Made by a program: the position numbers and the translations under genes. Source: a virus. From it: DNA of 27,916 nucleotides. Shown in pieces: positions 1-7,744 of this stretch. The notes under the pieces are model-generated. The model had not been told where the DNA came from. It ran no database searches and was given only the letters and a program-made list of their open reading frames with translations. How positions within the stretch are numbered: the stretch's first letter is position 1; each line of letters starts with the position of its first letter. The stretch spans positions 1-27,916 of IMG/VR virus record IMGVR_UViG_3300023210_000166, one strand, 5' to 3'.

Positions 1-60
1 AGAAAGCGGAACCAAGGTCAATGGTGCCATACTCGCATTAAGCACGAGAGTATCACTCAT
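1..60 (-). CDS. HNH endonuclease-like protein, N-terminal fragment
   Basis: Only the first 20 codons lie in the window; the gene runs off the left edge. The peptide begins MSDTLVLNASMAPLTLVPLS. The pattern LVLNAS..PL..VPL is the usual N-terminus of a widespread bacterial and phage HNH endonuclease family. The start is supported by an AAGGA Shine-Dalgarno about 8 nt upstream on the minus strand. The HNH catalytic motif would lie outside the window, so the call rests on the N-terminal signature alone. The gene is divergent from the Usg-like gene and the terminase, a common place for free-standing endonucleases in T4-like phages. Confidence 0.55.
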   Translation of the reverse strand, partial: MSDTLVLNASMAPLTLVPLS

Positions 61-99
61 AATACTATCCTTACATAATATACTACTATAACTATAACA

Positions 100-106
100 T
101 ATTTAG
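100..106 (-). promoter_or_regulatory. possible late promoter for the HNH gene
   Basis: The minus strand reads CTAAATA, the same core as one arm of the island promoter near 11574. A start about 6 nt downstream would give a leader of roughly 35 nt before the HNH start codon at 60. Only one copy in AT-rich DNA, so weak. Confidence 0.25.
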
Positions 107-139
107 CCATGAAGTCAAGAGATTTTCCTAAATATCAGT

Positions 140-385
140 ATGATCATTGGTAAAACTACAAAAAGACTCACATTATTGCAAGTCTATTATTACATACCAG
201 ATTACACGTCGCTTTTAAACGAGTTCACGTGGCAATATTATGATCATCATCCGAAGTTTCCAAGAACTCATAAATTCTTGAACCACTGGCATGACAATAT
301 AGATGCTGTGATAGCGGAAATCCTGATGAGCCATTCTGGTATCGATGGAACCACCAGATCAGTTACAGAGATTTTTAAGGTATAA
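140..385 (+). CDS. Usg-like small protein
   Basis: 81 aa. Residues about 15-66 carry the pattern YIPDYTSLLNEFTWQYYD, then P.FP....FL..W...ID......SH. This matches my recollection of the Usg family (named from an ORF in the Caulobacter trp region), whose consensus is roughly LPDH..LLQ.F.WQDYD.AP.FP.L..FL.FW....I. Family function is unknown. The ORF cannot be extended with ATG because an in-frame stop lies at 110; an AAGAG about 19 nt upstream is too far to be a convincing ribosome site. It ends one base before the terminase start at 387, so the two are probably cotranscribed. A profile search against the Usg Pfam family would settle the call. Confidence 0.6.
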   Translation: MIIGKTTKRLTLLQVYYYIPDYTSLLNEFTWQYYDHHPKFPRTHKFLNHWHDNIDAVIAEILMSHSGIDGTTRSVTEIFKV

Positions 386-386
386 C

Positions 387-1985
387 ATGAGTGTTTCATT
401 AGACGGCGTTTTAATCAAGAAAGCGAACCAAAAACAACATTACGCAAGACAAGAGATGATGGAGTTTGCCAGATGCGCTGATCCTATCAATGGACCCCAT
501 TACTTCATGGATAACTATTTTCCTATTCAGCATCCGACCAAAGGTAAAATCCAATACAAACCGTTTGATTTCCAGAAACGACTAATCGATACATATCATG
601 CCAATCGTTTCAGTATCAGTATGCTACCCCGCCAGTGCGGTAAGACAACAACAGCGGCAGGATATCTGCTATGGTATGCGATGTTCAAACCGGACAGTCT
701 CATTATTGTAGCTGCACACAAATTCAGTGGCGCGTTGGAAATCATGCAGCGTATTCGATATGCATATGAATTGTGTCCCGATCATATTCGTGCTGGTGCA
801 TCATCGTATGCAAAAGGTTCTATTGAATTTGACAACGGCTCCCGTATCATGTCAGAAGCTACCACCGAAACCACAGCACGTGGTAAAGCGGTAACCCTGA
901 TCTATCTGGATGAGTTTGCGTACGTAAGACCGTCCGTGGCATCAGAATTCTGGACCAGTATTTCACCTACGCTGTCAACCGGTGGTTCTTGTATTATTAC
1001 ATCAACACCGAACAGTGACGAAGATCAATTTGCTATGATCTGGCGTGATGCGAACAAGACTATCAATGAGTATGGCGATCCCAACATGAAAGAGGATAAT
1101 TTCGGTAACGATACGTTATTGGGAAAGAATGATTTCAAACCGTGTACCGCAGCATGGAATGAGCATCCGGATCGCGATGAGAAATGGGCTAAAGAAGAAC
1201 AGGGCCGTATTGGCGAAGAACGTTTCCGTCGAGAATTCGGTTGTGAGTTCATCATCAATGATGAAACCCTGATCGATAGTCTGAAATTGACAAATCTCTA
1301 TGGGCTGGACCCGCTGTTTAAGCATGGCCAAGTCAGATGGTACAAAACCCCCGACAAAACAATGACCCACACTATCGCATTAGACCCAAGCTTGGGCACA
1401 GGTGGTGATCCAGCAGCAATCCAGATATTTGAGATGCCCAGCATGGAACAAGTCGGCGAATGGCAACATAATAAGACACCAATCCAGAAACAAGTTAAAA
1501 TTCTTGCTGAAATCACAAAATATCTTGTGGAGGACATCGGTGTCGAGAATGAGGACATATACTACAGCGTGGAGAACAACTCAGTGGGCGAAGCCGCATT
1601 GGTTGCAATCAGTGAGATCGGCGAAGAAAACATCCACGGTATATTTCTTAGTGAACCGAAGAAAAAAGGCCAAGTCAAGGCGCATCGTAAAGGGTTCACC
1701 ACCACCAACAAGAATAAGTTGGCTACGTGCGCTAAAATGAAGCAACTGATCGAAACAGATCGATTGACGATCAAATCCAAGAATTTAGTGAGTGAATTCA
1801 AGACGTTCGTCGCATTGGGCAACAGCTTTGAAGCAAAAATCGGTGAAACCGACGATTTGGTGATGTCCACGTTGCTGATTGTGCGCATGGCTAATGTATT
1901 GAAAGAGTACAAACCTGATGTGAACAGAGCGTACACCGATAGGACAGATGATTACGAAGCACCAATGCCATTCATTCTCGTGTAA
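387..1985 (+). CDS. 17: terminase large subunit (T4 gp17-type packaging ATPase/nuclease)
   Basis: 532 aa. The protein pumps DNA into the prohead and cuts the concatemer. N-terminal ATPase: Walker A-like RQCGKT at 82-87 (T4-type, with arginine replacing the usual first glycine), Walker B LIYLDE at 171-176 with catalytic glutamate, and coupling motif IITSTPN at 203-209. C-terminal RNase H-like nuclease: first aspartate in ALDPSLGTGGD (D333), glutamate in SVENNS (E396), and last acidic pair in GETDD (489-490). Length is somewhat below T4 gp17 (610 aa), mostly at the N-terminus. I chose ATG 387 over the in-frame ATG 345 because AAGG lies 8 nt upstream and residues before it have no counterpart; 345 would also overlap the Usg-like gene. 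Stop TAA. Confidence 0.95.
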   Translation: MSVSLDGVLIKKANQKQHYARQEMMEFARCADPINGPHYFMDNYFPIQHPTKGKIQYKPFDFQKRLIDTYHANRFSISMLPRQCGKTTTAAGYLLWYAMFKPDSLIIVAAHKFSGALEIMQRIRYAYELCPDHIRAGASSYAKGSIEFDNGSRIMSEATTETTARGKAVTLIYLDEFAYVRPSVASEFWTSISPTLSTGGSCIITSTPNSDEDQFAMIWRDANKTINEYGDPNMKEDNFGNDTLLGKNDFKPCTAAWNEHPDRDEKWAKEEQGRIGEERFRREFGCEFIINDETLIDSLKLTNLYGLDPLFKHGQVRWYKTPDKTMTHTIALDPSLGTGGDPAAIQIFEMPSMEQVGEWQHNKTPIQKQVKILAEITKYLVEDIGVENEDIYYSVENNSVGEAALVAISEIGEENIHGIFLSEPKKKGQVKAHRKGFTTTNKNKLATCAKMKQLIETDRLTIKSKNLVSEFKTFVALGNSFEAKIGETDDLVMSTLLIVRMANVLKEYKPDVNRAYTDRTDDYEAPMPFILV

Positions 1986-1996
1986 TGGTGTAATCA

Positions 1997-2005
1997 CATA
2001 AATAC
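1997..2005 (+). promoter_or_regulatory. late promoter-like octamer CATAAATAC
   Basis: CATAAATAC differs by one base from the T4 late element TATAAATA followed by C, as in the copies at 4404, 17911 and 20097. With T4 geometry (start 6 nt after the last A) transcription would begin at about 2010, on top of the ATG at 2009. There is no Shine-Dalgarno between them, so the transcript would be leaderless or would serve the internal start at 2402. Confidence 0.45.
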
Positions 2006-2008
2006 ATT

Positions 2009-3991
2009 ATGAACGAAATAGAACATATCTCAGAACGCCTGTATGAAAAGCTTCGTAATAGGTTTGAAAAGCTCACCATAGCTGACGAAAATGGCATGAT
2101 GATGGAAGAACCAGCAGAAGCCGTGTTCTTTACGTTTCAATACGATGTACCGGATAGCAATCTACAAGCTAACGTGAGCATCAGTATTGCTGAGAAGGAT
2201 TCCCTGAAGGTGTTTTACAACGACACCATCACAGATGAAGTCCACGGCGCGGATAAACGTAAATGGTACGATTTCCTGCGAGAATTGCGCCAGTTTGCCA
2301 AGCGCAACACAATGACTTTTGACCCACATAACATCACTAGACCTAACATGACAGTTAAGGATTTCCAACATTTAGTACATAACAATTCATCGGAGGACAC
2401 CATGTCTGCAGAGATTAACGAAGCCCAATTGGGCAAAGCTACCGGAAGCTCCAAGAGTAGCTACCAGAAATTAGGTGACGCACGAATAGTGGCCAGACAT
2501 AAAGGTAGAATTAACGCTGAAAGTCGCGGTGCACGTTCCCGTAACATTTCTTCGTTGTTTATCGAAAATTCTTCCGGCGAACGCTTCAAGCTTCCTTTCG
2601 AGAACATGACCGGCGCACGAGCAATGGTTCGTCACGTATCAAATGGTGGTATGATTTCCGATGATCTCGGTTCCCACATTTGTGAGATGGTCAAGGAGAT
2701 GAGCGAACTTCGTAATTTCATGAAATCTTGCCGTGGCACACAACACATGGACGAAGATGCAGAAAACATCATGGGGAATATCACCGACCGTTACGCTGGT
2801 GTAAAGCGTACTTTGGAATCACTCAAAGGGCAACGTGGATATTCTACGTTTGCAGAAACATATCAGCCAACCGAGCATCAAGAATTGGGCGAAGACGATG
2901 TTAACAATCTTCGTGAGAAATTCACACGTCACACTTTTGATGAGAATCTAGAAGGTATGCTGGAAACAATCGCAGGCAGCTTGGCCAAAATGGTCAAAGA
3001 AGCAGGCGCTGACCCAGAAGAAGATGAAGCCGAAGGTTTGCGTTTCGTTAAGAACCAACCCAAAGACATCGCGAAAAACAACCAGTCACGTCAATCAGGC
3101 CGTGCAGAACTAAAGCAACTCGCTGGTAACAGCGGACAAGAGCTTCAGCTTCGCCCTAATCCTGAAGAAGACGCAGACATCCGGTCACAAGTAGAATTCG
3201 CAAAATCCAAACAAGGCCCAGATGTAGTTCGCGGAGTGGTAGCAAGAATTATTGACTCAATCGCTAAACGCGCAACTGACGATGGTATCTCATTGGCTAT
3301 CTCCGATTTGGATGTAGACAATCCAGAAGATTATCGTATCGCATCCGCACTGTCTGCAAAATTCATGAAGAACCAAGTTCAACATGTTGGAGAACATAAA
3401 GAAGTTCGCGAACATGAAGTAACACAATTCGATCATTCATTGGATCATCTAGCAGAAGGCACATGGGAATTACCACGTAAGCCAATGCAAATGCATCTAC
3501 TGGCAGACCTGATGAGTGAAGAACTACCAGTTGGTCTGGACGCAACAAATGCAACAGGTGAGTTGAACGGTATCATCGGCGACGATGAGTTGTTTGATGA
3601 TCTAGGTGAATTATTCGATGACAAAGGCGCTGATGCAGATGCCCGTAATGTTATCTGGAAGCATTTACATCGTTTTGTATCTCACGAAGATATGGTCGCT
3701 CACGGAATCCCTGCAACAGCAGACGATGCCGAAACAGAGCGCGATGAAGCTTTCAACAAGCAAACTGATGATAGTTCACTTGAGCCAGAATTCGGTGATG
3801 ATACCTTTGGCGACGAAGATGAATTCTCCCAAATCGATCATGAATATGATGACGACACCGGAATGGACGCAGTAGATGATTTCGAACCAGAAAAAGAAGT
3901 GTTCGATGACATCGCATTCGATCTAGGCGAATCAACAGAAAGTACACAAGATGCCCCAATGGACCACTTACGAAAACTATCTGGACTCTAA
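2009..3991 (+). CDS. large acidic conserved phage protein, possibly virion-associated
   Basis: 660 aa, no enzymatic motif recognised. Residues 1-125 form one segment (for example KWYDFLRELRQFAKRN, about 85-100). A second begins at about 132 with a lysine/serine-rich stretch (GSSKSSYQKLGDARIVARH) and a later NMTGARAMVRHVSNGG. The last 170 residues are extremely rich in Asp/Glu. I recall similar two-part proteins next to the terminase in marine T4-like phages, annotated as hypothetical or structural, but cannot assign a role. No Shine-Dalgarno precedes ATG 2009; the start may be used from a leaderless late transcript. A much better ribosome site lies in frame at 2392-2402. It overlaps the next gene by 41 nt. 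Confidence 0.85.
   Translation: MNEIEHISERLYEKLRNRFEKLTIADENGMMMEEPAEAVFFTFQYDVPDSNLQANVSISIAEKDSLKVFYNDTITDEVHGADKRKWYDFLRELRQFAKRNTMTFDPHNITRPNMTVKDFQHLVHNNSSEDTMSAEINEAQLGKATGSSKSSYQKLGDARIVARHKGRINAESRGARSRNISSLFIENSSGERFKLPFENMTGARAMVRHVSNGGMISDDLGSHICEMVKEMSELRNFMKSCRGTQHMDEDAENIMGNITDRYAGVKRTLESLKGQRGYSTFAETYQPTEHQELGEDDVNNLREKFTRHTFDENLEGMLETIAGSLAKMVKEAGADPEEDEAEGLRFVKNQPKDIAKNNQSRQSGRAELKQLAGNSGQELQLRPNPEEDADIRSQVEFAKSKQGPDVVRGVVARIIDSIAKRATDDGISLAISDLDVDNPEDYRIASALSAKFMKNQVQHVGEHKEVREHEVTQFDHSLDHLAEGTWELPRKPMQMHLLADLMSEELPVGLDATNATGELNGIIGDDELFDDLGELFDDKGADADARNVIWKHLHRFVSHEDMVAHGIPATADDAETERDEAFNKQTDDSSLEPEFGDDTFGDEDEFSQIDHEYDDDTGMDAVDDFEPEKEVFDDIAFDLGESTESTQDAPMDHLRKLSGL
2392..2404 (+). 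promoter_or_regulatory. strong internal ribosome binding site and in-frame ATG
   Basis: GGAGG at 2392-2396, 5 nt, then ATG at 2402, in frame with the gene starting at 2009 (codon 132, MSAEINEAQLG). This is stronger than anything upstream of 2009, and would give a 529-aa product lacking the N-terminal segment. T4 genes such as 17 are known to produce shorter products from internal starts. Confidence 0.6.
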
Positions 3992-4298
3992 GAAAGATAA
4001 CCCTGATCATAAAGCATTTGATCCTTATGTTCCGTATGACCTCAACGACATCGCGCAGCCTGATGCCGATTCTGTCCCACGTCAACGGCCATCAAATACC
4101 ATTGAGCTTAATCCAAATTATATCGATGACAATGGCGATGCTGACCTTGCGTACCTTAAGCGCCAAGTAGCACAAATCCGCACCCAAGAAAGATGGGCGC
4201 AAACAGGCGCAACCGGATTTTGGCCGGGCGATATGGACATCAGAAACGCCCTAAACCCAAGGTCTTTGGCCGCACGGGAAGCCCGTAAAAATAGATGA
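3951..4298 (+). CDS. conserved hypothetical protein
   Basis: 115 aa, function not recognised. It is hydrophilic with a proline/aspartate-rich first half and an arginine-rich tail (RSLAAREARKNR). The start at 3951 overlaps the preceding gene by 41 nt with no clear Shine-Dalgarno, so translational coupling is likely. No ATG further downstream keeps the tyrosine-rich N-terminus (TTYENYLDSKK). It is followed 32 nt later by a strong terminator, so it closes the terminase transcription unit. Stop TGA. Confidence 0.75.
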   Translation: MPQWTTYENYLDSKKDNPDHKAFDPYVPYDLNDIAQPDADSVPRQRPSNTIELNPNYIDDNGDADLAYLKRQVAQIRTQERWAQTGATGFWPGDMDIRNALNPRSLAAREARKNR

Positions 4299-4329
4299 AT
4301 TAAAAACTTGACTTCGTTCTAGCAAAAGG

Positions 4330-4364
4330 CGCATACTTAATAAATTAGGTATGCGTTTTTGTTT
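4330..4364 (+). terminator. Rho-independent terminator after the terminase unit
   Basis: CGCATACTTA at 4330-4339 pairs with TAGGTATGCG at 4346-4355 (one G-U pair) across a 6-nt loop and is followed directly by TTTTTGTTTG. It separates the terminase unit from the gp32 leader. Confidence 0.88.
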
Positions 4365-4403
4365 GTAGCGGCCTCAGAAAAATAAAAGTTTTTGATGAGA
4401 AAG

Positions 4404-4411
4404 TATAAATA
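4404..4411 (+). promoter_or_regulatory. late promoter TATAAATA upstream of gp32
   Basis: Exact match to the T4 late promoter octamer, followed by C like other copies here. It predicts a start near 4417 and a leader of about 80 nt before the gp32 ATG. It lies in a true intergenic gap just after a terminator, which makes it one of the most convincing copies. Confidence 0.75.
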
Positions 4412-4445
4412 CATACAGCGGCACTTGAGGAATCGGGTGACGTTT

Positions 4446-4494
4446 TAGGCAAAACTAATAGGCAAAATAATAGGCACATTAACAAGGGAAAACT
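4446..4494 (+). promoter_or_regulatory. gp32 leader with three TAGGCA repeats (candidate autogenous operator)
   Basis: TAGGCA occurs at 4446, 4459 and 4471, a spacing of 13 and 12 nt, separated by A-rich unstructured sequence, and is followed by AAGGGA and the ATG at 4498. T4 gp32 represses its own translation by cooperative binding to an unstructured A/U-rich leader overlapping the ribosome site. The layout fits that mechanism; the operator role is inference. Confidence 0.45.
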
Positions 4495-4497
4495 AAA

Positions 4498-5514
4498 ATG
4501 GCAAAACTATCAGGCAAAGAGATACGAGCACGACTAAACGAAAAGAAGGCACAGCGCAATGGCGGTGGCTTCAAAAAGACCGCAAACGCAGTATACCCAT
4601 TCTGGGATATTGAAAACGGCGACCAAACCACATTACGACTACTACCAGATGGTAACAAAGACGCGGAAAACCCGTGGGCTGAACGCTTGATGATCAAGCT
4701 ACCATTCAAAGGTATCAAGGGTAAACCTGAAACCGCTGGTAAAGAAATCATCGTATCGGTCCCATGCATGCATATGTATGGCGAGAAATGTCCAATCATT
4801 GATGAAGTGAAGACATGGTATGACGACGAGACTATGACGGAAACCGCAAACGTCTATTGGAAGAAGCGTACTTACATCTTCCAAGGATTTGTTCGGGATG
4901 ATCCCATGAACCTTCCGGTTCCTGAGAATCCAATCCGTAGGTTCATCATGGGTCCACAAGTGTACCAAATGTTTGAGCAGGGTCTCTGCGACGAAGAGTA
5001 CTATCCAGATGATTCCGATCAACTACCATCTGACGAAAAAGGTGGCCGTGATTTCATCGTCAAGAAAACTCAAAAGCCGGGAAGCCAGTATGCAGATTAT
5101 ACCGGTTCACGTTTGGCAATCCGCGAATCTGATTTGACGGATGAAGAACTTGATGCGATTGAAACTCATGGATTGAGCAATCTGGAAGATTTCTTCCCTA
5201 AGATGCCAACACCAGAGGTTCAAAAGGTCATCTATCAAATGTTCGATGCATCAATCGATGGTGAAGAATATGATCCCGAGAAGTGGGCTACATATTATCG
5301 TCCATACGGAGTTGATAATCCAAACTACGCTACTAATACTGATGAATCTGCGCCAGAAGTGGTAAAGAAAACTCCAGCACCGACTCCAGAGCCAGAGGTT
5401 AAGGAAGAAGTTGCAGAAGTTGAAGTTGTTGAGGAAGAAAGTGCACCGGCGGGAACTAACTCCAACCGCGCACAATCACTACTTGACAAAATCAGAAGTC
5501 GTCCCGACGAATAG
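4498..5514 (+). CDS. 32: single-stranded DNA-binding protein (T4 gp32-like)
   Basis: 338 aa, close to T4 gp32 (301 aa) plus a longer acidic tail. It coats single-stranded DNA during replication, recombination and repair. The N-terminus is basic (KEIRARLNEKKAQRNGGG) as in the gp32 cooperativity domain. The core includes YPFWDIENGDQTTLRLLPDG (33-52), a pattern I associate with gp32 of T4-like phages. Zinc ligands are not arranged as in T4: only C90, H92 and C98 are nearby. A Pro/Glu/Val linker (about 287-320) leads to a C-terminal NRAQSLLDKIRSRPDE. ATG 4498 has AAGGGA about 8 nt upstream. It ends in TAG, in the same frame as UvsX (see findings). Confidence 0.9.
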   Translation: MAKLSGKEIRARLNEKKAQRNGGGFKKTANAVYPFWDIENGDQTTLRLLPDGNKDAENPWAERLMIKLPFKGIKGKPETAGKEIIVSVPCMHMYGEKCPIIDEVKTWYDDETMTETANVYWKKRTYIFQGFVRDDPMNLPVPENPIRRFIMGPQVYQMFEQGLCDEEYYPDDSDQLPSDEKGGRDFIVKKTQKPGSQYADYTGSRLAIRESDLTDEELDAIETHGLSNLEDFFPKMPTPEVQKVIYQMFDASIDGEEYDPEKWATYYRPYGVDNPNYATNTDESAPEVVKKTPAPTPEPEVKEEVAEVEVVEEESAPAGTNSNRAQSLLDKIRSRPDE

Positions 5515-5551
5515 ACGAACGACTTTAGAGCGATCTGGTCCAAACGGATAC

Positions 5552-5593
5552 TGGTGGGGAAACTGAAATATATGTAGCCAGCCCACCACTTTT
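5552..5593 (+). other. hairpin between gp32 and uvsX
   Basis: TGGTGGG at 5552-5558 pairs perfectly with CCCACCA at 5582-5588 across a 23-nt loop, followed by CTTTT. This could be a leaky terminator or processing site that lets gp32 be made in excess of UvsX. The long loop and short T run make it weak. Confidence 0.4.
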
Positions 5594-5613
5594 CAACTAT
5601 CAAGGAGTATAAT

Positions 5614-6756
5614 ATGGCGAAACCATACAACCCATCAAAACTAATCAAAGGAATGTCCAAGGGCATTAAAGAACTCAACAGCGGCTTCAATGATCCAACA
5701 GATTGGATTTCAACCGGCAACTATACATTAAATTATCTATTGAGTGCCGACTTCGATAAAGGCGTTCCAATGGGCAAAGTGACATGCTTTGCTGGAGCAT
5801 CCGGATCAGGCAAATCATACATTTGTTCTGGTAATCTAGTCAAAGCAGCACAGGACAAAGGGTACTTTGTCATCCTCGTTGACTCGGAAAATGCACTGGA
5901 CGAAAAATGGCTACAAGACGTTGGTGTTGATACAGACCCAAGCAGACTTGTTAAATTCTCAGACGATGAAATCAACAAGGTAACAAAACTTCTTGCGAAT
6001 TTCTTCAACGAATACAAAGATACCCCCGAAGCTGACCGACCAAAGATTCTCTTTGTAATCGATAGTCTCGGCAACCTCCAATCACAAGCACAAATTGACC
6101 AATTCGCAAAAGGCGAACTGAAGGGTGACTTTGGCCACAAAGCTAAAGCTCTGAAGTCTATGGTAATTGGTTCCGTGAACAAGATCGGTAACCTGAACGT
6201 AGGATTGGTCGTAACAAACCACTCGTATGAGTCTCAAAACATGTTCGATCCAGATGACAAGATTTCTGGCGGACAAGGTTTCATCTATGCATCTAGTATG
6301 GTTGTGGCTATGGGTAAAAACAAACTCAAAGAAGACGAAGAAGGTGAAAAGACCAAAACCGTACAAGGTATCAAGGCGGTTTGTAAGATCATGAAGACAC
6401 GGTATTCGAAGCCGTTCGAAGAAGTGAAAATCAGCATTCCATATGGTACGGGCATGGACCCATACAGTGGATTGTTCGAAATGCTTGAAGATCGCGACTT
6501 GGCACCAAGAACCGGCAACAGTTATATCTACACCTTGCTCGACGGTACAGAGTTAAAGTATACCAAAAAGAAGTACAAGGCGAATGCCGATGGTGTGCTC
6601 GACCTAGTGATGAAAGACATCATGGCTCGTGACAGTATCATTCCGGCATCTGCCACAACAGGCGAAAGAGATGAACACGTCGAATTGTCTGATGATGAAT
6701 TACGAGAACTAGAAGGTGAGATTGCAGAATTCAATGAGGAAGGCAATAATGAGTGA
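5614..6756 (+). CDS. uvsX: UvsX/RecA-like recombinase
   Basis: 380 aa (T4 UvsX is about 390). It forms filaments on single-stranded DNA and catalyses strand exchange for recombination-dependent replication. Walker A GASGSGKS at 61-68, Walker B KILFVID at 144-150, a VVTNHSYES strand-end motif near 200, and a DNA-binding loop region around KISGGQGF. The C-terminus is acidic (DELRELEGEIAEFNEEGNNE). AAGGAG sits 7 nt before the ATG. It overlaps the next gene by 8 nt and stands in the order gp32-uvsX-small acidic protein-UvsY-like, a coherent recombination operon. Stop TGA. Confidence 0.93.
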   Translation: MAKPYNPSKLIKGMSKGIKELNSGFNDPTDWISTGNYTLNYLLSADFDKGVPMGKVTCFAGASGSGKSYICSGNLVKAAQDKGYFVILVDSENALDEKWLQDVGVDTDPSRLVKFSDDEINKVTKLLANFFNEYKDTPEADRPKILFVIDSLGNLQSQAQIDQFAKGELKGDFGHKAKALKSMVIGSVNKIGNLNVGLVVTNHSYESQNMFDPDDKISGGQGFIYASSMVVAMGKNKLKEDEEGEKTKTVQGIKAVCKIMKTRYSKPFEEVKISIPYGTGMDPYSGLFEMLEDRDLAPRTGNSYIYTLLDGTELKYTKKKYKANADGVLDLVMKDIMARDSIIPASATTGERDEHVELSDDELRELEGEIAEFNEEGNNE

Positions 6757-6973
6757 TTATTTACCAGAAATGTGGAGCACAGTCAAAGAGTACGTGTCCA
6801 CCAAAGACCGTCAAACGGCAGCAGATCATATCGTTGCGCATCTAGTTGACATGGGCATTGACGACGAGGAACTAACTGATCTTCGTGAAGTCGATACATA
6901 CATGGAAAACGCAGTGTCGGAACATGTCGGCGAAGAAGAAGAATTCTTCGAAGAAGATGGTGAATACGAATAA
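6749..6973 (+). CDS. small acidic protein between uvsX and uvsY
   Basis: 74 aa: MSDYLPEMWSTVKEYVSTKD, then a helical middle with DDEELTDLREVD, and an extremely acidic tail (GEEEEFFEEDGEYE). I have an impression of similar short proteins next to uvsX in marine T4-like phages but no function. The start at 6749 is preceded by GAGGAAGG and overlaps the uvsX stop by 8 nt; the next gene starts on its stop (TAATG). Tight coupling suggests it acts with the recombination proteins, perhaps through its acidic tail. Confidence 0.8.
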   Translation: MSDYLPEMWSTVKEYVSTKDRQTAADHIVAHLVDMGIDDEELTDLREVDTYMENAVSEHVGEEEEFFEEDGEYE

Positions 6974-7443
6974 TGTCATCATCATGGTACCGTCAAGTTA
7001 CTCAGAATCTGGATTTACTTCCAGATTTCTTGGCTTTCTATGAAAAAGAAATCGAGGAATCAACTGACGAAACGGTAGCGAGAGGTATTCTGACACAGCA
7101 ATGTGCCATGATACCCGGAACATCGGAATACAGAATGGGGCAGCTTAAAGACATAGAAGCTGTCCTACAATTCCTCGAACTGAAGGTAAAGCAACTCCGC
7201 AGTGAGTGTTACGTCAAATTCAGTGAACACTACAACAAAGAATTAGCCAACCCAGCAATCCTGAAATACATCGATGGTGATGCTGATGTGGTTGCTCATG
7301 AACTTCTATGTATCGAAGTAGCCAGAGTTAGTGGATTATATCAGGCACGTCTGACAGGGTTAGAGCGCAAACACTATCAAGTAGGCAATGTTGCAAAACT
7401 GCAAACGGCAGGTATGCAAGATGTGTACATAGACATTGAGTGA
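6973..7443 (+). CDS. uvsY: UvsY-like recombination mediator
   Basis: 156 aa (T4 UvsY is 137). UvsY loads UvsX onto gp32-coated single-stranded DNA. The sequence resembles what I recall of cyanophage UvsY: SSWYRQVTQNL at the N-terminus, GTSEYRMGQLKDIEAVL in the middle, FSEHYNKEL, and a C-terminal VGNVAKLQTAGMQD comparable to the T4 GFAIKHIQDM tail. No catalytic motif is expected. Position directly after uvsX supports the call. The start overlaps the previous stop by one base (TAATG). A profile search against UvsY would be decisive. Confidence 0.65.
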   Translation: MSSSWYRQVTQNLDLLPDFLAFYEKEIEESTDETVARGILTQQCAMIPGTSEYRMGQLKDIEAVLQFLELKVKQLRSECYVKFSEHYNKELANPAILKYIDGDADVVAHELLCIEVARVSGLYQARLTGLERKHYQVGNVAKLQTAGMQDVYIDIE

Positions 7444-7732
7444 CATCAAACAAAAAACCCAAGACTTATTGATCAAGTGGGATGAAGATTGCAAACATCA
7501 TAACCTCAAGAATTTAACGACCAAGCCGATGGTAACTCTTAGTATGCTAAAAGGTACCGTCGCCAAACAAGTGATCGCATGTTTTAATGCGTATTGGGCA
7601 TATGACAAACGACCCACTCCCGATCACGAAAGCAAACTACTGATCGAATACGAAAAGACTTCAACCATCATAAACGAATTCGACCAGTATTTGACTATGG
7701 GCAGATTACACGGCCCACGAAAGCGAGATTAA
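7436..7732 (+). CDS. hypothetical protein with TTG start
   Basis: 98 aa, not recognised. TTG at 7436 gives MSDIKQKTQDLLIKWDEDCK and overlaps the UvsY-like stop by 8 nt, the same spacing as the uvsX/next-gene overlap. No Shine-Dalgarno is obvious, so coupling is assumed. The alternative first ATG (7529) would lose a plausible N-terminal helix. It is basic at the C-terminus (GRLHGPRKRD) and could be a small nucleic-acid-associated protein, but nothing proves it. It converges on the minus gene at 7745 with only 12 nt between, and I see no terminator there. Confidence 0.7.
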   Translation: MSDIKQKTQDLLIKWDEDCKHHNLKNLTTKPMVTLSMLKGTVAKQVIACFNAYWAYDKRPTPDHESKLLIEYEKTSTIINEFDQYLTMGRLHGPRKRD

Positions 7733-7744
7733 TCAGCTACTAGC

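Noticed and set aside
4310-4340. TTGACT followed by a possible -10 as an early promoter before gp32.
   Set aside because: No TGG extended -10 at the usual spacing, and the start would fall in the terminator.
5733-6182. Long antisense frames opposite core genes, such as 149 codons opposite uvsX.
   Set aside because: No ribosome site or recognisable motif, and the sense strand encodes a clear recombinase.
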